From Streptomyces liangshanensis (GTDB taxonomy: Bacteria; Actinomycetota; Actinomycetes; Streptomycetales; Streptomycetaceae), in contig NZ_CP050177.1 in the NCBI RefSeq assembly GCF_011694815.1, forward strand, positions 558,001 through 622,000: a DNA stretch of 64,000 nucleotides. The letters are read 5' to 3'. The notes beneath the pieces are model-generated. The model worked only from the letters and a program-made list of their open reading frames with translations. It did no database searches and was not told where the DNA came from. Numbering within the stretch: position 1 is the first letter of the stretch; each line of letters opens with the position of its first letter. The position numbers and the translations under genes are program-made. Of this stretch, positions 49,601-59,445 are shown piece after piece.

Positions 49601-52600
49601 CTGCGGTCTCTTCGCGGCGACCCTCGGGCTGCCCTCGGTCACCATCGACGACCACTTCTTCCGGCGCGGCGGCCACTCCCTGCTCGCCACCCGCCTCATC
49701 AGCCGCATCCGGGCCGTGTGGGACACCGGCATCACCATCCGGGACCTGTTCCAGTACGCGACCGTCGCCCAGCTCGCCGAGCGGATCGCCGCCGAGGGCG
49801 GTGACGAACGGCGGCCTGCGCTCGCGCCCGGGGAGCGCCCGGAGCTGATCCCGCTGTCCTCGGCGCAGCAACGGCTGTGGTTCCTGGACCAGATGGAGGG
49901 TCCGTCCGCGACGTACCACATCCCGCTGGCGCTGCGTCTGACCGGGCCGCTCGACCAGGAGGCCCTGCGGCTCGCGCTCACGGACCTCACCGCCCGCCAC
50001 GAAACGCTGCGGACGGTCTTCCCCACCCACGAGGGCGTCCCGCACCAGCACGTCCTTCCCCCGGTCGCCGCCGGCCTCCCGCTAGTCCCGGCCACCGAGG
50101 AGTCGCTGCCCGCGCTCCTGGCCGAGGAGGCCGGCCGTACCTTCGACCTGGCCGCCGAACTCCCCTACCGGGCTTCGCTGTGGGGCCTGGGCGCCGAGGA
50201 GCACGTGCTGCTGCTGGTGGTCCACCACATCGCCTCGGACGGCTGGTCGAACGGGCCGCTCTTCCAGGACCTCGCCACGTCCTACGCCGCCAGGTCCGAG
50301 GGCCTGGCGCCGGAGTGGGAGCCGCTCCCGGTCCAGTACGCCGACTACACGCTCTGGCAGCAGCGGCTGCTGGAGAGCGACGAGGAGCGTCAACTCGACC
50401 ACTGGCGGCAGACGTTGGCCGACCTTCCCGAGGAGGCGACCCTCCCCACCGACCACGCCCGCCCCGCGACCGCCTCCAACCAGGGCCGTACGCATGTCGT
50501 GCACTGCCCCGCCGCGCTGCACACCGGCCTGCTGGCGCTGGCGCAGGACACCGGCAGCACCCTGTTCATGGTGGCCCAGGCCGCCGTCGCCACCCTCCTG
50601 TCCCGGTCCGGCGCCGGACACGACATCCCCCTCGGCTCCCCCGTCGCGGGACGCACCGACCAGAAGCTCGACCAGCTCGTCGGCTTCTTCGTCAACACCC
50701 TCGTCCTGCGCACCGACCTGACCGGCGACCCCACCTTCCGCGACCTCCTGGCCCGCGTCCGGGACACCGACCTCGCCGCCTGGGCGCACCAGGACCTCCC
50801 CTTCGACCGCCTCGTCGAAGCACTCAACCCCGAACGCACCACCGCCCGGCACCCTCTCTTCCAGGTCATGCTGACCGTCGGAGACACGAGCGGCGAGGCG
50901 CCCCGACTGGCCGGTCTGGAGAGCGAGTTCGCGTTCCCGCCGGTGTCCGTCGCGAAGTTCGACCTCACCTTCGCGTTCGCCGAGCGCCGCACGGCGGACG
51001 GCTCCCCCGACGGGCTCGACATCCTGGTCGAGTACGCCACCGACCTCTACGACCCCCGGACCGTCGAGGCCACCGCGGAGCGCCTCGTCCGGCTCCTCAC
51101 CGGAGCCGTCACCACCCCCGATCTGCCCGTCGGCGAGCTGGAGTTGCTCTCCGGGGAGGAGCGGGCGCGGGTCCTGGAGTGGAGCGGGCCGCCGTCCGCC
51201 GCGCCCGGTCTCGGGCTCGACGGGCTCTTCGCGGGCCAGGCCGCCCGCACCCCCGACGCGGTGGCGCTGGTGCACGAGGAGCAGCGGGTCACGTACCAGG
51301 AGCTGGACGTCTGGTCCAACCGCCTGGCCCGGCACCTGACCGCGCGCGGGGTCACCCCGGGCAGCATCGTCGCCGTCCACCTGGAGCGCTCGCCGCAGCT
51401 GATCGCGGCGCTGCTCGCCGCCCTCAAGGCCGGGGCCGGCTACACCCTGCTGGACCCGCAGTTCCCGGCGGACCGGCTCACCACCGTGCTCGGCCAGACC
51501 GGTCCGTCCGCGCTGGTCACGCAGAGCCACCTGGTGGCCCTGGAGACGACGGCCGCCCTGGTCGACCTGACCACCGACACCCCGGCGATCAGCGCGCTGC
51601 CGGGGACGCCGGTGGAGACCGGCGGGCACCCGGAGTCCGTGGCCTGCGTGATGTTCACCTCCGGCTCGACCGGCGTCCCCAAGGGCGTCGCGGCCTCGCA
51701 CCGGGCGCTGGCGGCCACCTTCATGGGCCCCGACTACCTGAACTTCGGCCCGGAGCAGACGTACCTCCAGAGCTCGCCGGTGTCCTGGGACGCCTTCGCC
51801 CTGGAGGTCTTCGGACCGCTGCTCCACGGTGGGGTCTGCGTCCTCCAGCCCGGCCAGCACACCGACCCGCACCAGATCGCGGAGCTGGTGGAGCGGCACC
51901 GGATCACCACCCTCCAGATGTCGGCGAGCCTGTTCAACCACATGCTGGACGAGCACCCGGCGGTTTTCTCCCGGCTCCGGGAGGCGATGACCGCGGGCGA
52001 GAGCGCCTCGCCGGCGCACACCGCCAAGGCGCTCGCCGACCACCCTCACCTGCACCTGGTCAACGGGTACGGGCCGGCCGAGAGCATGGGCTTCACCACC
52101 GCCCACCTCATCGGCGGGCCGGCCGCCGCCGTCCCGATCGGCCGGCCGGTCGCGGGCAAGCACGCGTACGTCCTGGACGAGAACCTCCGCCTGCTGCCGC
52201 CGGGGGTGCCCGGGGAGCTGTACGTCGCCGGGCACGGACTCGCCCAGGGCTACATCGGGCAACCGTGGCTGAGCGCGCAGCGGTTCGTCGCCGACCCGCA
52301 CGGCGCGCCGGGCGCGCGGATGTACCGCACCGGCGACCTGGCGCGGTGGAGCCAGGACGGGGCGCTGGAGTACTTCGGGCGGGCGGACCAGCAGATCAAG
52401 CTGCGGGGCTTCCGCATCGAGCCGGGCGAGATCGAGTCGGCGCTGCTGCGGCACGCCTCGGTCGCGCAGGCGGCGGTGCTGATCCGCGAGGACCGGCCGG
52501 GCGACAAGCGCCTGGTGGCGTACGTGGTGGCCGCCGAGGGCCACACCCCGGACCTGCCCGGGCTGCGGCGGCACGCGGGGGCGGCGCTGCCCGAGTACAT

Positions 52601-53750
52601 GGTGCCGGCCGCGATCGTGCCCCTGGACGCGCTGCCGCTGACGGTGAACGGCAAGCTGGACCGGCGGGCGCTGCCCGCGCCGCGCGCGGCGGACACGGCC
52701 GGGGGCCGGGCGCCGCGTACCCCGGCCGAGGAAGTGCTGTGCGGGCTGTTCGCGGCGACCCTGGGGGTGCCGTCGGTCACCATCGACGACCACTTCTTCC
52801 AGTTGGGCGGCCACTCGCTGCTCGCGACCCGGCTGATCGGCCGGATCCGGGCGATCTGGGACACCCACGTCACCATCAGGGACCTGTTCCAGTACCCGAC
52901 GCCGGTGCTGCTCGCCGAGCACATCGGCGGCGACGGGGGCGGCAACCCGCTGGAGACGGTGCTGCCGATCCGGGCCGCGTCCGGCCCGGGCGCGCCGGCC
53001 CCGCTGTTCTGCGTGCACCCGATCTCCGGGATGAGCTGGTCGTACGCCGGGCTCCTGCGGCACCTCGGCGACGGGCGGCCGCTGATCGGGCTCCAGGCCC
53101 GGGAGCTGACCCGGCCGTCGGAGCGGCCGGCCGGGGTGGAGGAGATGGCGGACGGGTACGTGGCCGAGATCCGCGCGGTCCAGCCGCACGGCCCGTACCA
53201 CCTGCTCGGGTGGTCGTTCGGCGGCCTGGTGGCGCACGCGGTCGCGGCCCGTCTCGAGGAGCTGGGCGAGGAGGTGGCGCTGCTCGCGCTCCTGGACTCG
53301 TACCCGCTGCCGGACGGCTTCGTACCGCCCGCGATCACCGGCCGGGAGGTGCTGACGGCGCTGCTCGGCGGGCGCGGCGCCGAGCTGGACGTGCAGTGCG
53401 CCGGGACCGCGCCCGACGCGGCGGAGCTGGCGGCGGTGCTGCGCGCGGAGGACCCGGTCCTGGGCGCGCTGGAGCCGGCGCAGGCCGCCGCGGTGGTGGA
53501 GGCGACGGCCGGGAACCTGGAGATGCGCTACCGGTACGTCCCCGCGCGGCGGTTCGGCGGCGACATGGTGTTCTTCAACGCGGCCCGTACGCCGGCCGCG
53601 GCGACCGGCGCCCGGTCCTGGGCACCCCATGTCCTCGGCCACGTCGAGGAGCACGACGTGGACTGCGCGCACTGGGACATGACGGGCGCGGAACCACTGC
53701 GCGAGATAGGAAAGGTGCTGGCCGAGGAGCTGCGGGGGGTGCGTCACTGA
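46662..53750 (+). CDS. NRPS, two modules with release domain: C-A-PCP-C-A-PCP-TE
   Basis: A 2362-residue protein from GTG 46662, with GGAG upstream, overlapping the previous stop. Approximate layout: C5 1-460, A5 469-955, PCP5 near 1005; C6 1061-1510, A6 1518-2000, PCP6 near 2051; TE 2110-2362 with G-W-S-F-G near 2182. The C5 active motif is HHIVSDGGS, with Gly for the usual Trp. The A5 pocket is D-A-Y-W-W-G-G-T-F (valine type); A6 has the different [10 protein letters not shown] type, pocket D-A-L-Q-M-A-G-G-F, related to the A domain at 18041-21595. The C domain begins at residue 2 with no docking segment. The TE should cyclise or hydrolyse a hexapeptide. Confidence 0.95.
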
Positions 53751-53801
53751 TCTCTTCGCCGGCTGTCCCGCGGATCACCGGACGGCCCCCCGGCCCGCAG
53801 C

Positions 53802-53838
53802 GCTTCGCCCCGCCGGACGAGATCCGGCGGGGCGAAGC
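53802..53838. terminator. Bidirectional terminator hairpin
   Basis: A perfect 16-bp stem (53802-53817 with 53823-53838, 5-base loop) between the end of the NRPS/TE gene (plus) and the exported inhibitor-like gene (minus). Confidence 0.85.
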
Positions 53839-53870
53839 CCTGTTGCGCACGTTCATGTCGTAGGCGAGTC

Positions 53871-54311
53871 TCAGGCCACGCAGACCAGCAGGCTGTAGAC
53901 GGGAGTCCAGTTGGCGGTGGTGTCCTGGGAGGGGGCGTTCGGTGTGGTGTAGATCCGGTTGCCGCCGCTGCCGAACATCGCCACCTTCTTCCTGGTGCCG
54001 GTCAGATTGTTGTACCACCAGCCGCCCCCGGACCACGAGATGCCCGTGCTGCCGCAGCCCCAGGAGAGTCCGTACCCGGCCTGGGAGCTGTAGCCGCAGA
54101 ACTGTCCGGAAGCACAGGACGCCGCCAGCTGCGCCTGCGACTTCACCCCGCGCAGCATGGTCACACCATTGCCGAGGTCGATCCGTTCCACGCCGGAACG
54201 GACCTCCTGCGTTCCACCCGAGTCGGTGCTGGCGTTGGCTCCGCCGACGGTGAGGGTCACCGCCAGCAACGACATCGCGAGAGCCGATACCGTCGTGCGT
54301 ATCCTGCGCAT
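53871..54311 (-). CDS. Exported protein resembling peptidase inhibitor family I36
   Basis: A 146-residue protein. ATG 54311 is chosen over 54317 because AAGGGG lies 6 bases upstream of it. Residues 1-28 form a signal peptide (A-N-A-S end). The mature part has four cysteines (CASGQFCGYS, WGCGS, LLVCVA), so probably two disulfides, within Gly/Tyr/Trp-rich beta-strand segments (FCGYSSQAGYGLSW, GGWWYNN). This resembles the small crystallin-like I36 inhibitors of Streptomyces. It may protect the product or the cell surface from proteases, or be an unrelated neighbour. It is divergent from the second SARP gene, 144 bases apart. Confidence 0.65.
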   Translation of the reverse strand: MRRIRTTVSALAMSLLAVTLTVGGANASTDSGGTQEVRSGVERIDLGNGVTMLRGVKSQAQLAASCASGQFCGYSSQAGYGLSWGCGSTGISWSGGGWWYNNLTGTRKKVAMFGSGGNRIYTTPNAPSQDTTANWTPVYSLLVCVA

Positions 54312-54455
54312 GTTCATCCCCTTTTTCTTTGGTGTTCCCACCGGTGGTGCAACCCTGGCCGCCTGGCTGGGGGCATACCTTGGACCGACCTTGAATCCCC
54401 TGGTGAGCAAGGGCGCCCGGTGGCTAACGTGAGCGAGGGGGGAAGGGGGCAGGGA

Positions 54456-57284
54456 ATGGCAATGGAGTTCGGACTGCTCGGAACGATCGAGGCGCGTCTG
54501 GACGGCCGTTCGGCGGACATGGGGCACATGCGGCAGCGCCGCGTGCTGGCCGTGCTGCTCCTGGACGTCAACCGGGAAGTCGCCGTGGACGCGCTGATCG
54601 GGCGGGTGTGGGGGGATCACGCGCCGCAACGGGTCAAGGGAACCCTGTACGGATACCTGTCCCGGCTGCGCGGGGGCCTGGTGGACGCCCCGGAAGTGAC
54701 CATCTCCCGGCGTCCTGGGGGCTACGTACTGGAAGCGGATCCGCTGTCCGTGGATCTTCACCTGTTCCGGGACCTGGTCGGCCGGGCCCGTACGGCCGAC
54801 GACGCGCAGGCGGCGCCTCTGATGCGGGAGGCGCTCGAACTGTGGCGGGGCGAGCCGTTCACCGGCGTGGACACCCCGTGGTTCAACGACCTGCGGCAAG
54901 CTCTGGAACGCGAGCGATTCTCGGCGGACGCGCACTACGTCGACATCCGATTACGTGCCGGACAGCACGGCGAGCTGCTGCCCGGGCTCACGACACTTGC
55001 CGACGCCCACCCGCTGGACGAGCGACTGACCGCCCAGATCATGCTCGCCCTGTACCGGGCCGGGCGTACCGCCGACGCCCTCAACTGCTATCAGGCCATC
55101 CGCCGGCGACTGGCGTATGAGCTGGGGGCCGACCCGGGAAGGCCGCTGCGCGATCTTCACCAGCGGATCCTGGCCGACGACCCCGCACTGGCCCTTCCCC
55201 GGGCGGCGCCTCCGCGGAGTCGTCCCGCGGAAACGACGACCAGGTCGCCATCGCCCCGGCAGCTGCCGGCTCCGCCGGCCCACTTCATCGGCCGCGACGC
55301 CGAACTCGCCGTCCTGGACAAGGCGCTCACCACCAGGACGAACCTGCGGACCACCATGCCGCTGGCCGTGATCTGCGGCACCGGCGGAATCGGGAAGACC
55401 TCGCTCGCGCTGCACTGGGCCCACGGCCGCAACGAGTACTTTCCCGATGGCCAACTCTTCGCGGACCTGAGGGGGTTCACCCCCTCAGGAGAACCCGTGG
55501 ACCCTTTCACGGTGATTCGCGGATTCCTCGAGGCCCTCGGCGTCGCTCCCGGGCTCATACCGGTCACCCCCAACGCCCAGGCGGCCCTGTACCGCAGCCT
55601 CCTGACGGACCGCCACATGCTCGTGGTCCTGGACAACACCTCGAACACCGAGCAGATCCTGCCGCTGTTGCCGGGCACGCCCACCTGCACCGTCCTGATC
55701 ACCAGCCGCGACCAGCTCACCGGACTGACCGCCTCGCACCAGGTCGCCCACCTGACGGTCAACGGCTTCGACCCCACCACGGCACGGCAGTTACTGGCCG
55801 GCCGACTGGGCGCCGAACGCGTCGCCGCGGAACCCGCCGCCGCCACCGCCCTGGTGGACCAGTGCGCCGGTCTTCCCCTCGCGCTGAGCGTCCTGGCCGC
55901 ACGCGTCACCACCAACCCGGTCTGCACCCTGACCGCCCTGACCGAGGAGCTGCGCGAGAGCAGCACCCGCCTCGATGCCCTGGGAACGGGGGAGAGCGCC
56001 ACCGACGTACGCACCGTCATCTCCTCGTCGTACCGCGCCCTCGCCCCGGAGGCCGCCCAGGTTTTCCGCCAGCTCGTACAGGCCCCCGGCCCCGACATCG
56101 GCCGGCCCGCCGCGACCAGCCTCACCGGGCTCGCTCCCGCGCGCACGCATACCGCGCTGGAACGGCTCCGGGCCTCCCACCTCATCCAGGAGCACTCCCC
56201 CGGCCGGTTCAGCTGCCACGACCTGCTGCGTACCTACGCCGTCGAGGTCGTCAGCTCCGCAGGCGGCGCGGAGGGCCGGGCCACGCGTATCCGGGTTCTC
56301 GATCACTACTTGCACACCGCCTGGTCTGCCGACCGGCTCCTGCACCCGCATCGGGACCCCATCGGCCTGTCGCGGGCGGCCGACGGTGTGCGCCCGGAGG
56401 CTCTGGCCACCCACGAGCAGGCGATGGCCTGGTTCGCGCGGGAACACCCCGCACTCGTCACGGCGGTGAACGAGGCCGCGCGGCACGGGCACGACGTCCA
56501 CGCCTGGCAACTGGCCTGGTCCCTGTCGACCTTCCTGACCCGGCGCGGACAGTGGAGCGACGTCGCCCGCGTCCACACCACAGCGCTGACGGCCGCGGCC
56601 CGGCTCGGTGACACGGCCGCCCGGGCCGAGTCCCTCCGCGCACTCGCCTGGGAACGCATCGAGGCAGGCGATCACGACTCGGCCCAGGAGCACCTGACCC
56701 GGGCTCTGTCCTTGGCCGAGGACGCTGGTCAGGCACTGTCCGAGGCCCACACCCGCCTGGCCCTCGGCTGGCTCCACGAACACACGGGCGACCGGGCGGC
56801 GGCCTTGCGCCACGACAACCAGGCGCTTCGCCTGTTCCGACAACTCGGCCACCCGGCCGGCCTGGCACGCGCGCTGAACGCGGTGGCGTGGGACCACCTG
56901 CAGCAGGGCGACCACCGACAGGCCGTGGCCCACTGCGAACAGGCCATGACCATCCAGGAGGAGCTCGGCGACCTGCGAGGACAGTCCGACACCCTGGACA
57001 CCCTCGGGCACGCCCACCAGCAGCTCGGAGAGCACTCCTTGGCCCTCACGTGCCACCGGCGCGGCCTGGCGCTCCACCGCGTCCTGGGACACCGCTCCAA
57101 CGAGGCCGAGACTCTCGTACACCTCGGAGAGACACACCGGGCCATGGGCGAACGGGACACCGCCAGAAGAACCCTGGAGCAGGCTCTGGACATCTACCGG
57201 GACATCGAGGCCCACCCGTCGCGCCAGGAACGGGCCCGCGCGCTGCTCGACGCACTGGGCAGGGACGACACCACCGCACGGTGA
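54456..57284 (+). CDS. Second SARP-family regulator with NB-ARC and TPR domains
   Basis: A 942-residue protein from ATG 54456, after GGGGGCAGGGA (an in-frame GTG at 54429 is an alternative). It has a winged-helix DNA-binding domain (about 3-90), an activation domain (to about 240), NB-ARC with Walker A GTGGIGKTS near 308 and LVVLDN Walker B, and at least five clear TPR units from about 710 to 930. It is about 60 residues shorter than the SARP at 24227. Two TTA codons (residues 166 and 446) put it under bldA control. It stands directly upstream of the diaminobutyrate operon, with a hairpin between, so it may activate that operon and the NRPS promoters. Confidence 0.94.
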   Translation: MAMEFGLLGTIEARLDGRSADMGHMRQRRVLAVLLLDVNREVAVDALIGRVWGDHAPQRVKGTLYGYLSRLRGGLVDAPEVTISRRPGGYVLEADPLSVDLHLFRDLVGRARTADDAQAAPLMREALELWRGEPFTGVDTPWFNDLRQALERERFSADAHYVDIRLRAGQHGELLPGLTTLADAHPLDERLTAQIMLALYRAGRTADALNCYQAIRRRLAYELGADPGRPLRDLHQRILADDPALALPRAAPPRSRPAETTTRSPSPRQLPAPPAHFIGRDAELAVLDKALTTRTNLRTTMPLAVICGTGGIGKTSLALHWAHGRNEYFPDGQLFADLRGFTPSGEPVDPFTVIRGFLEALGVAPGLIPVTPNAQAALYRSLLTDRHMLVVLDNTSNTEQILPLLPGTPTCTVLITSRDQLTGLTASHQVAHLTVNGFDPTTARQLLAGRLGAERVAAEPAAATALVDQCAGLPLALSVLAARVTTNPVCTLTALTEELRESSTRLDALGTGESATDVRTVISSSYRALAPEAAQVFRQLVQAPGPDIGRPAATSLTGLAPARTHTALERLRASHLIQEHSPGRFSCHDLLRTYAVEVVSSAGGAEGRATRIRVLDHYLHTAWSADRLLHPHRDPIGLSRAADGVRPEALATHEQAMAWFAREHPALVTAVNEAARHGHDVHAWQLAWSLSTFLTRRGQWSDVARVHTTALTAAARLGDTAARAESLRALAWERIEAGDHDSAQEHLTRALSLAEDAGQALSEAHTRLALGWLHEHTGDRAAALRHDNQALRLFRQLGHPAGLARALNAVAWDHLQQGDHRQAVAHCEQAMTIQEELGDLRGQSDTLDTLGHAHQQLGEHSLALTCHRRGLALHRVLGHRSNEAETLVHLGETHRAMGERDTARRTLEQALDIYRDIEAHPSRQERARALLDALGRDDTTAR
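54951..54953 (+). promoter_or_regulatory. TTA codon in the second SARP gene (codon 166)
   Basis: In-frame Leu codon TTA in the activation domain (D-I-R-L-R). Early position in the gene should give strong dependence on the bldA tRNA. Confidence 0.88.
55791..55793 (+). promoter_or_regulatory. TTA codon in the second SARP gene (codon 446)
   Basis: A second in-frame Leu TTA (A-R-Q-L-L-A) in the NB-ARC region of the same regulator. Confidence 0.88.
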
Positions 57285-57312
57285 CCGCGGGTGCCTCCGC
57301 ACGCGCCCGCGG
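57285..57312 (+). terminator. Probable terminator after the second SARP gene
   Basis: CCGCGGG at 57285-57291 pairs with CCCGCGG at 57306-57312, extended by TGC/GCA with a small bulge, right after the SARP stop. The rest of the 147-base gap before the kinase gene shows no clear promoter hexamers. Confidence 0.5.
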
Positions 57313-57431
57313 GGGTGGTGCGGCCAATTGCCCTCGGGCTGCCGCTCCTTGTGCCGGGCGGCGGGTTCCGGCCTGCATAGCGTGAAGTCATCCGCAGGTC
57401 ACGGCTTCACCGGCAACAGAAAGTCAAGGAA

Positions 57432-58349
57432 ATGGTGGATCATTCCGACTGGCGTGTCGGGGTAGCTTCGGCCCCCGTCCATCATGGCGAGATCCTGCAA
57501 GGTGTGTTCACCGGTGACGGTGGGCTCACCCGCGGTCTGGTCACTCTGCCCTGCACCATCCACGCGACCCGCGCGACCTTCATCCCCGCCCCCGGCGCCG
57601 AGGTCACCGTCACGCCGGAGTGGAAGGGCAAGGCGCGGCGCGCGGCCGAACTCGCCGTGCGGGCCGTCACCCCGGCGGACGCCGGGCCGGTGGGCGGTCA
57701 TCTGGAACTGACCGGGGACGTGCCGCTGTGCCGGGGGTTCGGCTCGTCGACGAGCGATGTCCTCGCGGCCATCTGGGCCGTCAAGGACGCGTTCACCAGT
57801 CCGCTGCCGCCGCAGGACGTGGCCCGGATCGCGGTACGCGCGGAGACCGCGTCGGACTCCTTGATGTTCGAGGAGTCGACCGTGCTCTTCGCGCAGCGCG
57901 AGGGCACGGTGATCGAGGACTTCGGCTACCGGATGCCGGAACTGCGGGTCCTCGGCTTCGGGGCCCGGCCGGAGAACGGCGGCCGGGGCGTGGACACGCT
58001 GGCGTTCACGCCGGCCCGGTACGACCAGGACGAGATCGGCCTGTTCACCCGGCTCCAGGCGATGCTCCGGGAGGCGATCCAGATGAAGGACGTCGCCCTG
58101 CTCGGGTCGGTGGCGACGGCCAGTACGGAGATCAACCAGCGTCATCTGCCCATCCCCAAGCTGGACCTGATCCGGAACGTCGCACGGGCCTCCGGGGCGC
58201 TCGGGGTGCAGGCGGCGCACAGCGGCGACATCGCGGGGCTGCTCTTCGACCGGGACGACCCCGAGGTCGAGGAGCGGACCGGTCTGGCACAGCGCCTCCT
58301 GCAAGAGCTCGGAATCCACGAGCAGTGGAACTACACAACGGGTGACTGA
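57432..58349 (+). CDS. GHMP kinase, L-threonine kinase (PduX) type
   Basis: A 305-residue protein, read from ATG 57432 (GTG 57435 is better spaced from AAGGA and equally possible). The N-terminal PVHHGEILQGV matches the substrate motif of PduX-like threonine kinases, and CRGFGSSTSDVLA is the GHMP phosphate-binding loop (normally GLGSSxA). The enzyme would make O-phospho-L-threonine, activating the beta-carbon for replacement by the PLP enzyme encoded next. The same three-step logic is, from memory, assigned to the 2,3-diaminobutyrate genes of the friulimicin cluster. First gene of the right-hand precursor operon, followed by the next start after 1 base. Confidence 0.88.
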   Translation: MVDHSDWRVGVASAPVHHGEILQGVFTGDGGLTRGLVTLPCTIHATRATFIPAPGAEVTVTPEWKGKARRAAELAVRAVTPADAGPVGGHLELTGDVPLCRGFGSSTSDVLAAIWAVKDAFTSPLPPQDVARIAVRAETASDSLMFEESTVLFAQREGTVIEDFGYRMPELRVLGFGARPENGGRGVDTLAFTPARYDQDEIGLFTRLQAMLREAIQMKDVALLGSVATASTEINQRHLPIPKLDLIRNVARASGALGVQAAHSGDIAGLLFDRDDPEVEERTGLAQRLLQELGIHEQWNYTTGD

Positions 58350-58350
58350 C

Positions 58351-59445
58351 ATGACGACGACCACGCTCACGACGACGACCCCCACCGCTCCCGCGGCGGC
58401 TCCCGCCCCCCTGACACGCGCTCACTCCTCGATCGTCGAGGCCACCGAGCTGCCCCGCATCATCAAGGTGACCGACAACCTGTACGCGGCGGCCTTCACC
58501 CTGATGAAGCTGCTGCCCGCCCGCTACATCCTCGACCGTGCCGAGGCGGCGGGGATCATCTCGCCCGGCACCCCGGTCATCGAGACGTCCTCGGGCACGT
58601 TCGCGCTGGGCCTGGCCATGGTCTGCCGGCTGCGCGGCTACCCGCTGACCATCGTCGGCGACTCGGCGATCGACCGGGACCTGCGGACCCGGCTGGAGAT
58701 GCTCGGGACGACGGTGGAGATCGTCGAGCACACCGGCCAGCCCGGCGGCATCCAGGGCGCGCGGCTCGCCCGCGTGGAGGAGCTGCGCCGTCAGCACCCG
58801 GACGCCTTCGTCCCGGGTCAGTACGACAACCCGGACAACCCGGGTGCGTACGGCGTGGTCGCCGACCTCATCGGTGACACCGTCGGTTCCGTGGACTGCC
58901 TGGTGGGCCCGGTCGGTTCGGGCGGCTCCACGGGCGGGCTCGCCGCCGCGCTGCGTCCCGCCGACCCCGCGCTGCACCTGGTGGGCGTCGACACGCACGG
59001 CAGCATCATCTTCGGCAACCCGGACGGCCCGCGCACCCTGCGCGGCCTCGGCAGCAGCATCCACCCGGGGAACGTCTCCCACCGCGCGTACGACGAGGTG
59101 CACTGGGTGACGGCTCCCGAGGCGTTCCACGCGACGCACGAGCTCTACCGGGCACACGGCCTGTTCATGGGCCCGACCAGCGGCGCGTCGTTCCAGGTCG
59201 CGTCGTGGTGGGCGGAGCGCCATCCGGAGAGCACGGTGGTGATGGTGCTGCCGGACGAGGGCTACCGCTACCAGTCCACGGTCTACAACCCCGCGTGGCT
59301 GCGCGAGCAGGGCATCGTCCCGGCCCCCGCGGCCGGCGGCCCGATCACCGTCGAACACCCCCTGGACGCCACCGCCGCCTGGTCGCGGCTGCTGTGGGCG
59401 CGCCGGGGCTTCGACGACGTGGTGATGCCGGCGGTCGGCTCATGA
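58351..59445 (+). CDS. PLP-dependent beta-replacement enzyme (cysteine-synthase family)
   Basis: A 364-residue protein; ATG 58351 is preferred over GTG 58342. The Thr/Pro/Ala-rich first 25 residues are unlike other family members. The likely PLP Lys is K53 in TLMKLLPARY, followed by ETSSGTFALG where cysteine synthase has the Asn loop TSGNTG, and GPVGSGGSTGG, the phosphate-binding glycine loop. The altered Asn loop argues against plain cysteine synthesis. Proposed step: replace the phosphate of O-phosphothreonine with the amino group of aspartate or glutamate, giving a substituted 2,3-diaminobutyrate (inference from neighbours). It overlaps the next gene by ATGA. Confidence 0.88.
   Translation: MTTTTLTTTTPTAPAAAPAPLTRAHSSIVEATELPRIIKVTDNLYAAAFTLMKLLPARYILDRAEAAGIISPGTPVIETSSGTFALGLAMVCRLRGYPLTIVGDSAIDRDLRTRLEMLGTTVEIVEHTGQPGGIQGARLARVEELRRQHPDAFVPGQYDNPDNPGAYGVVADLIGDTVGSVDCLVGPVGSGGSTGGLAAALRPADPALHLVGVDTHGSIIFGNPDGPRTLRGLGSSIHPGNVSHRAYDEVHWVTAPEAFHATHELYRAHGLFMGPTSGASFQVASWWAERHPESTVVMVLPDEGYRYQSTVYNPAWLREQGIVPAPAAGGPITVEHPLDATAAWSRLLWARRGFDDVVMPAVGS

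Noticed and set aside
58351..59445. Ordinary cysteine synthase
   Set aside because: No serine acetyltransferase is nearby, the Asn loop is changed, and it sits between a threonine kinase-like gene and a lyase.
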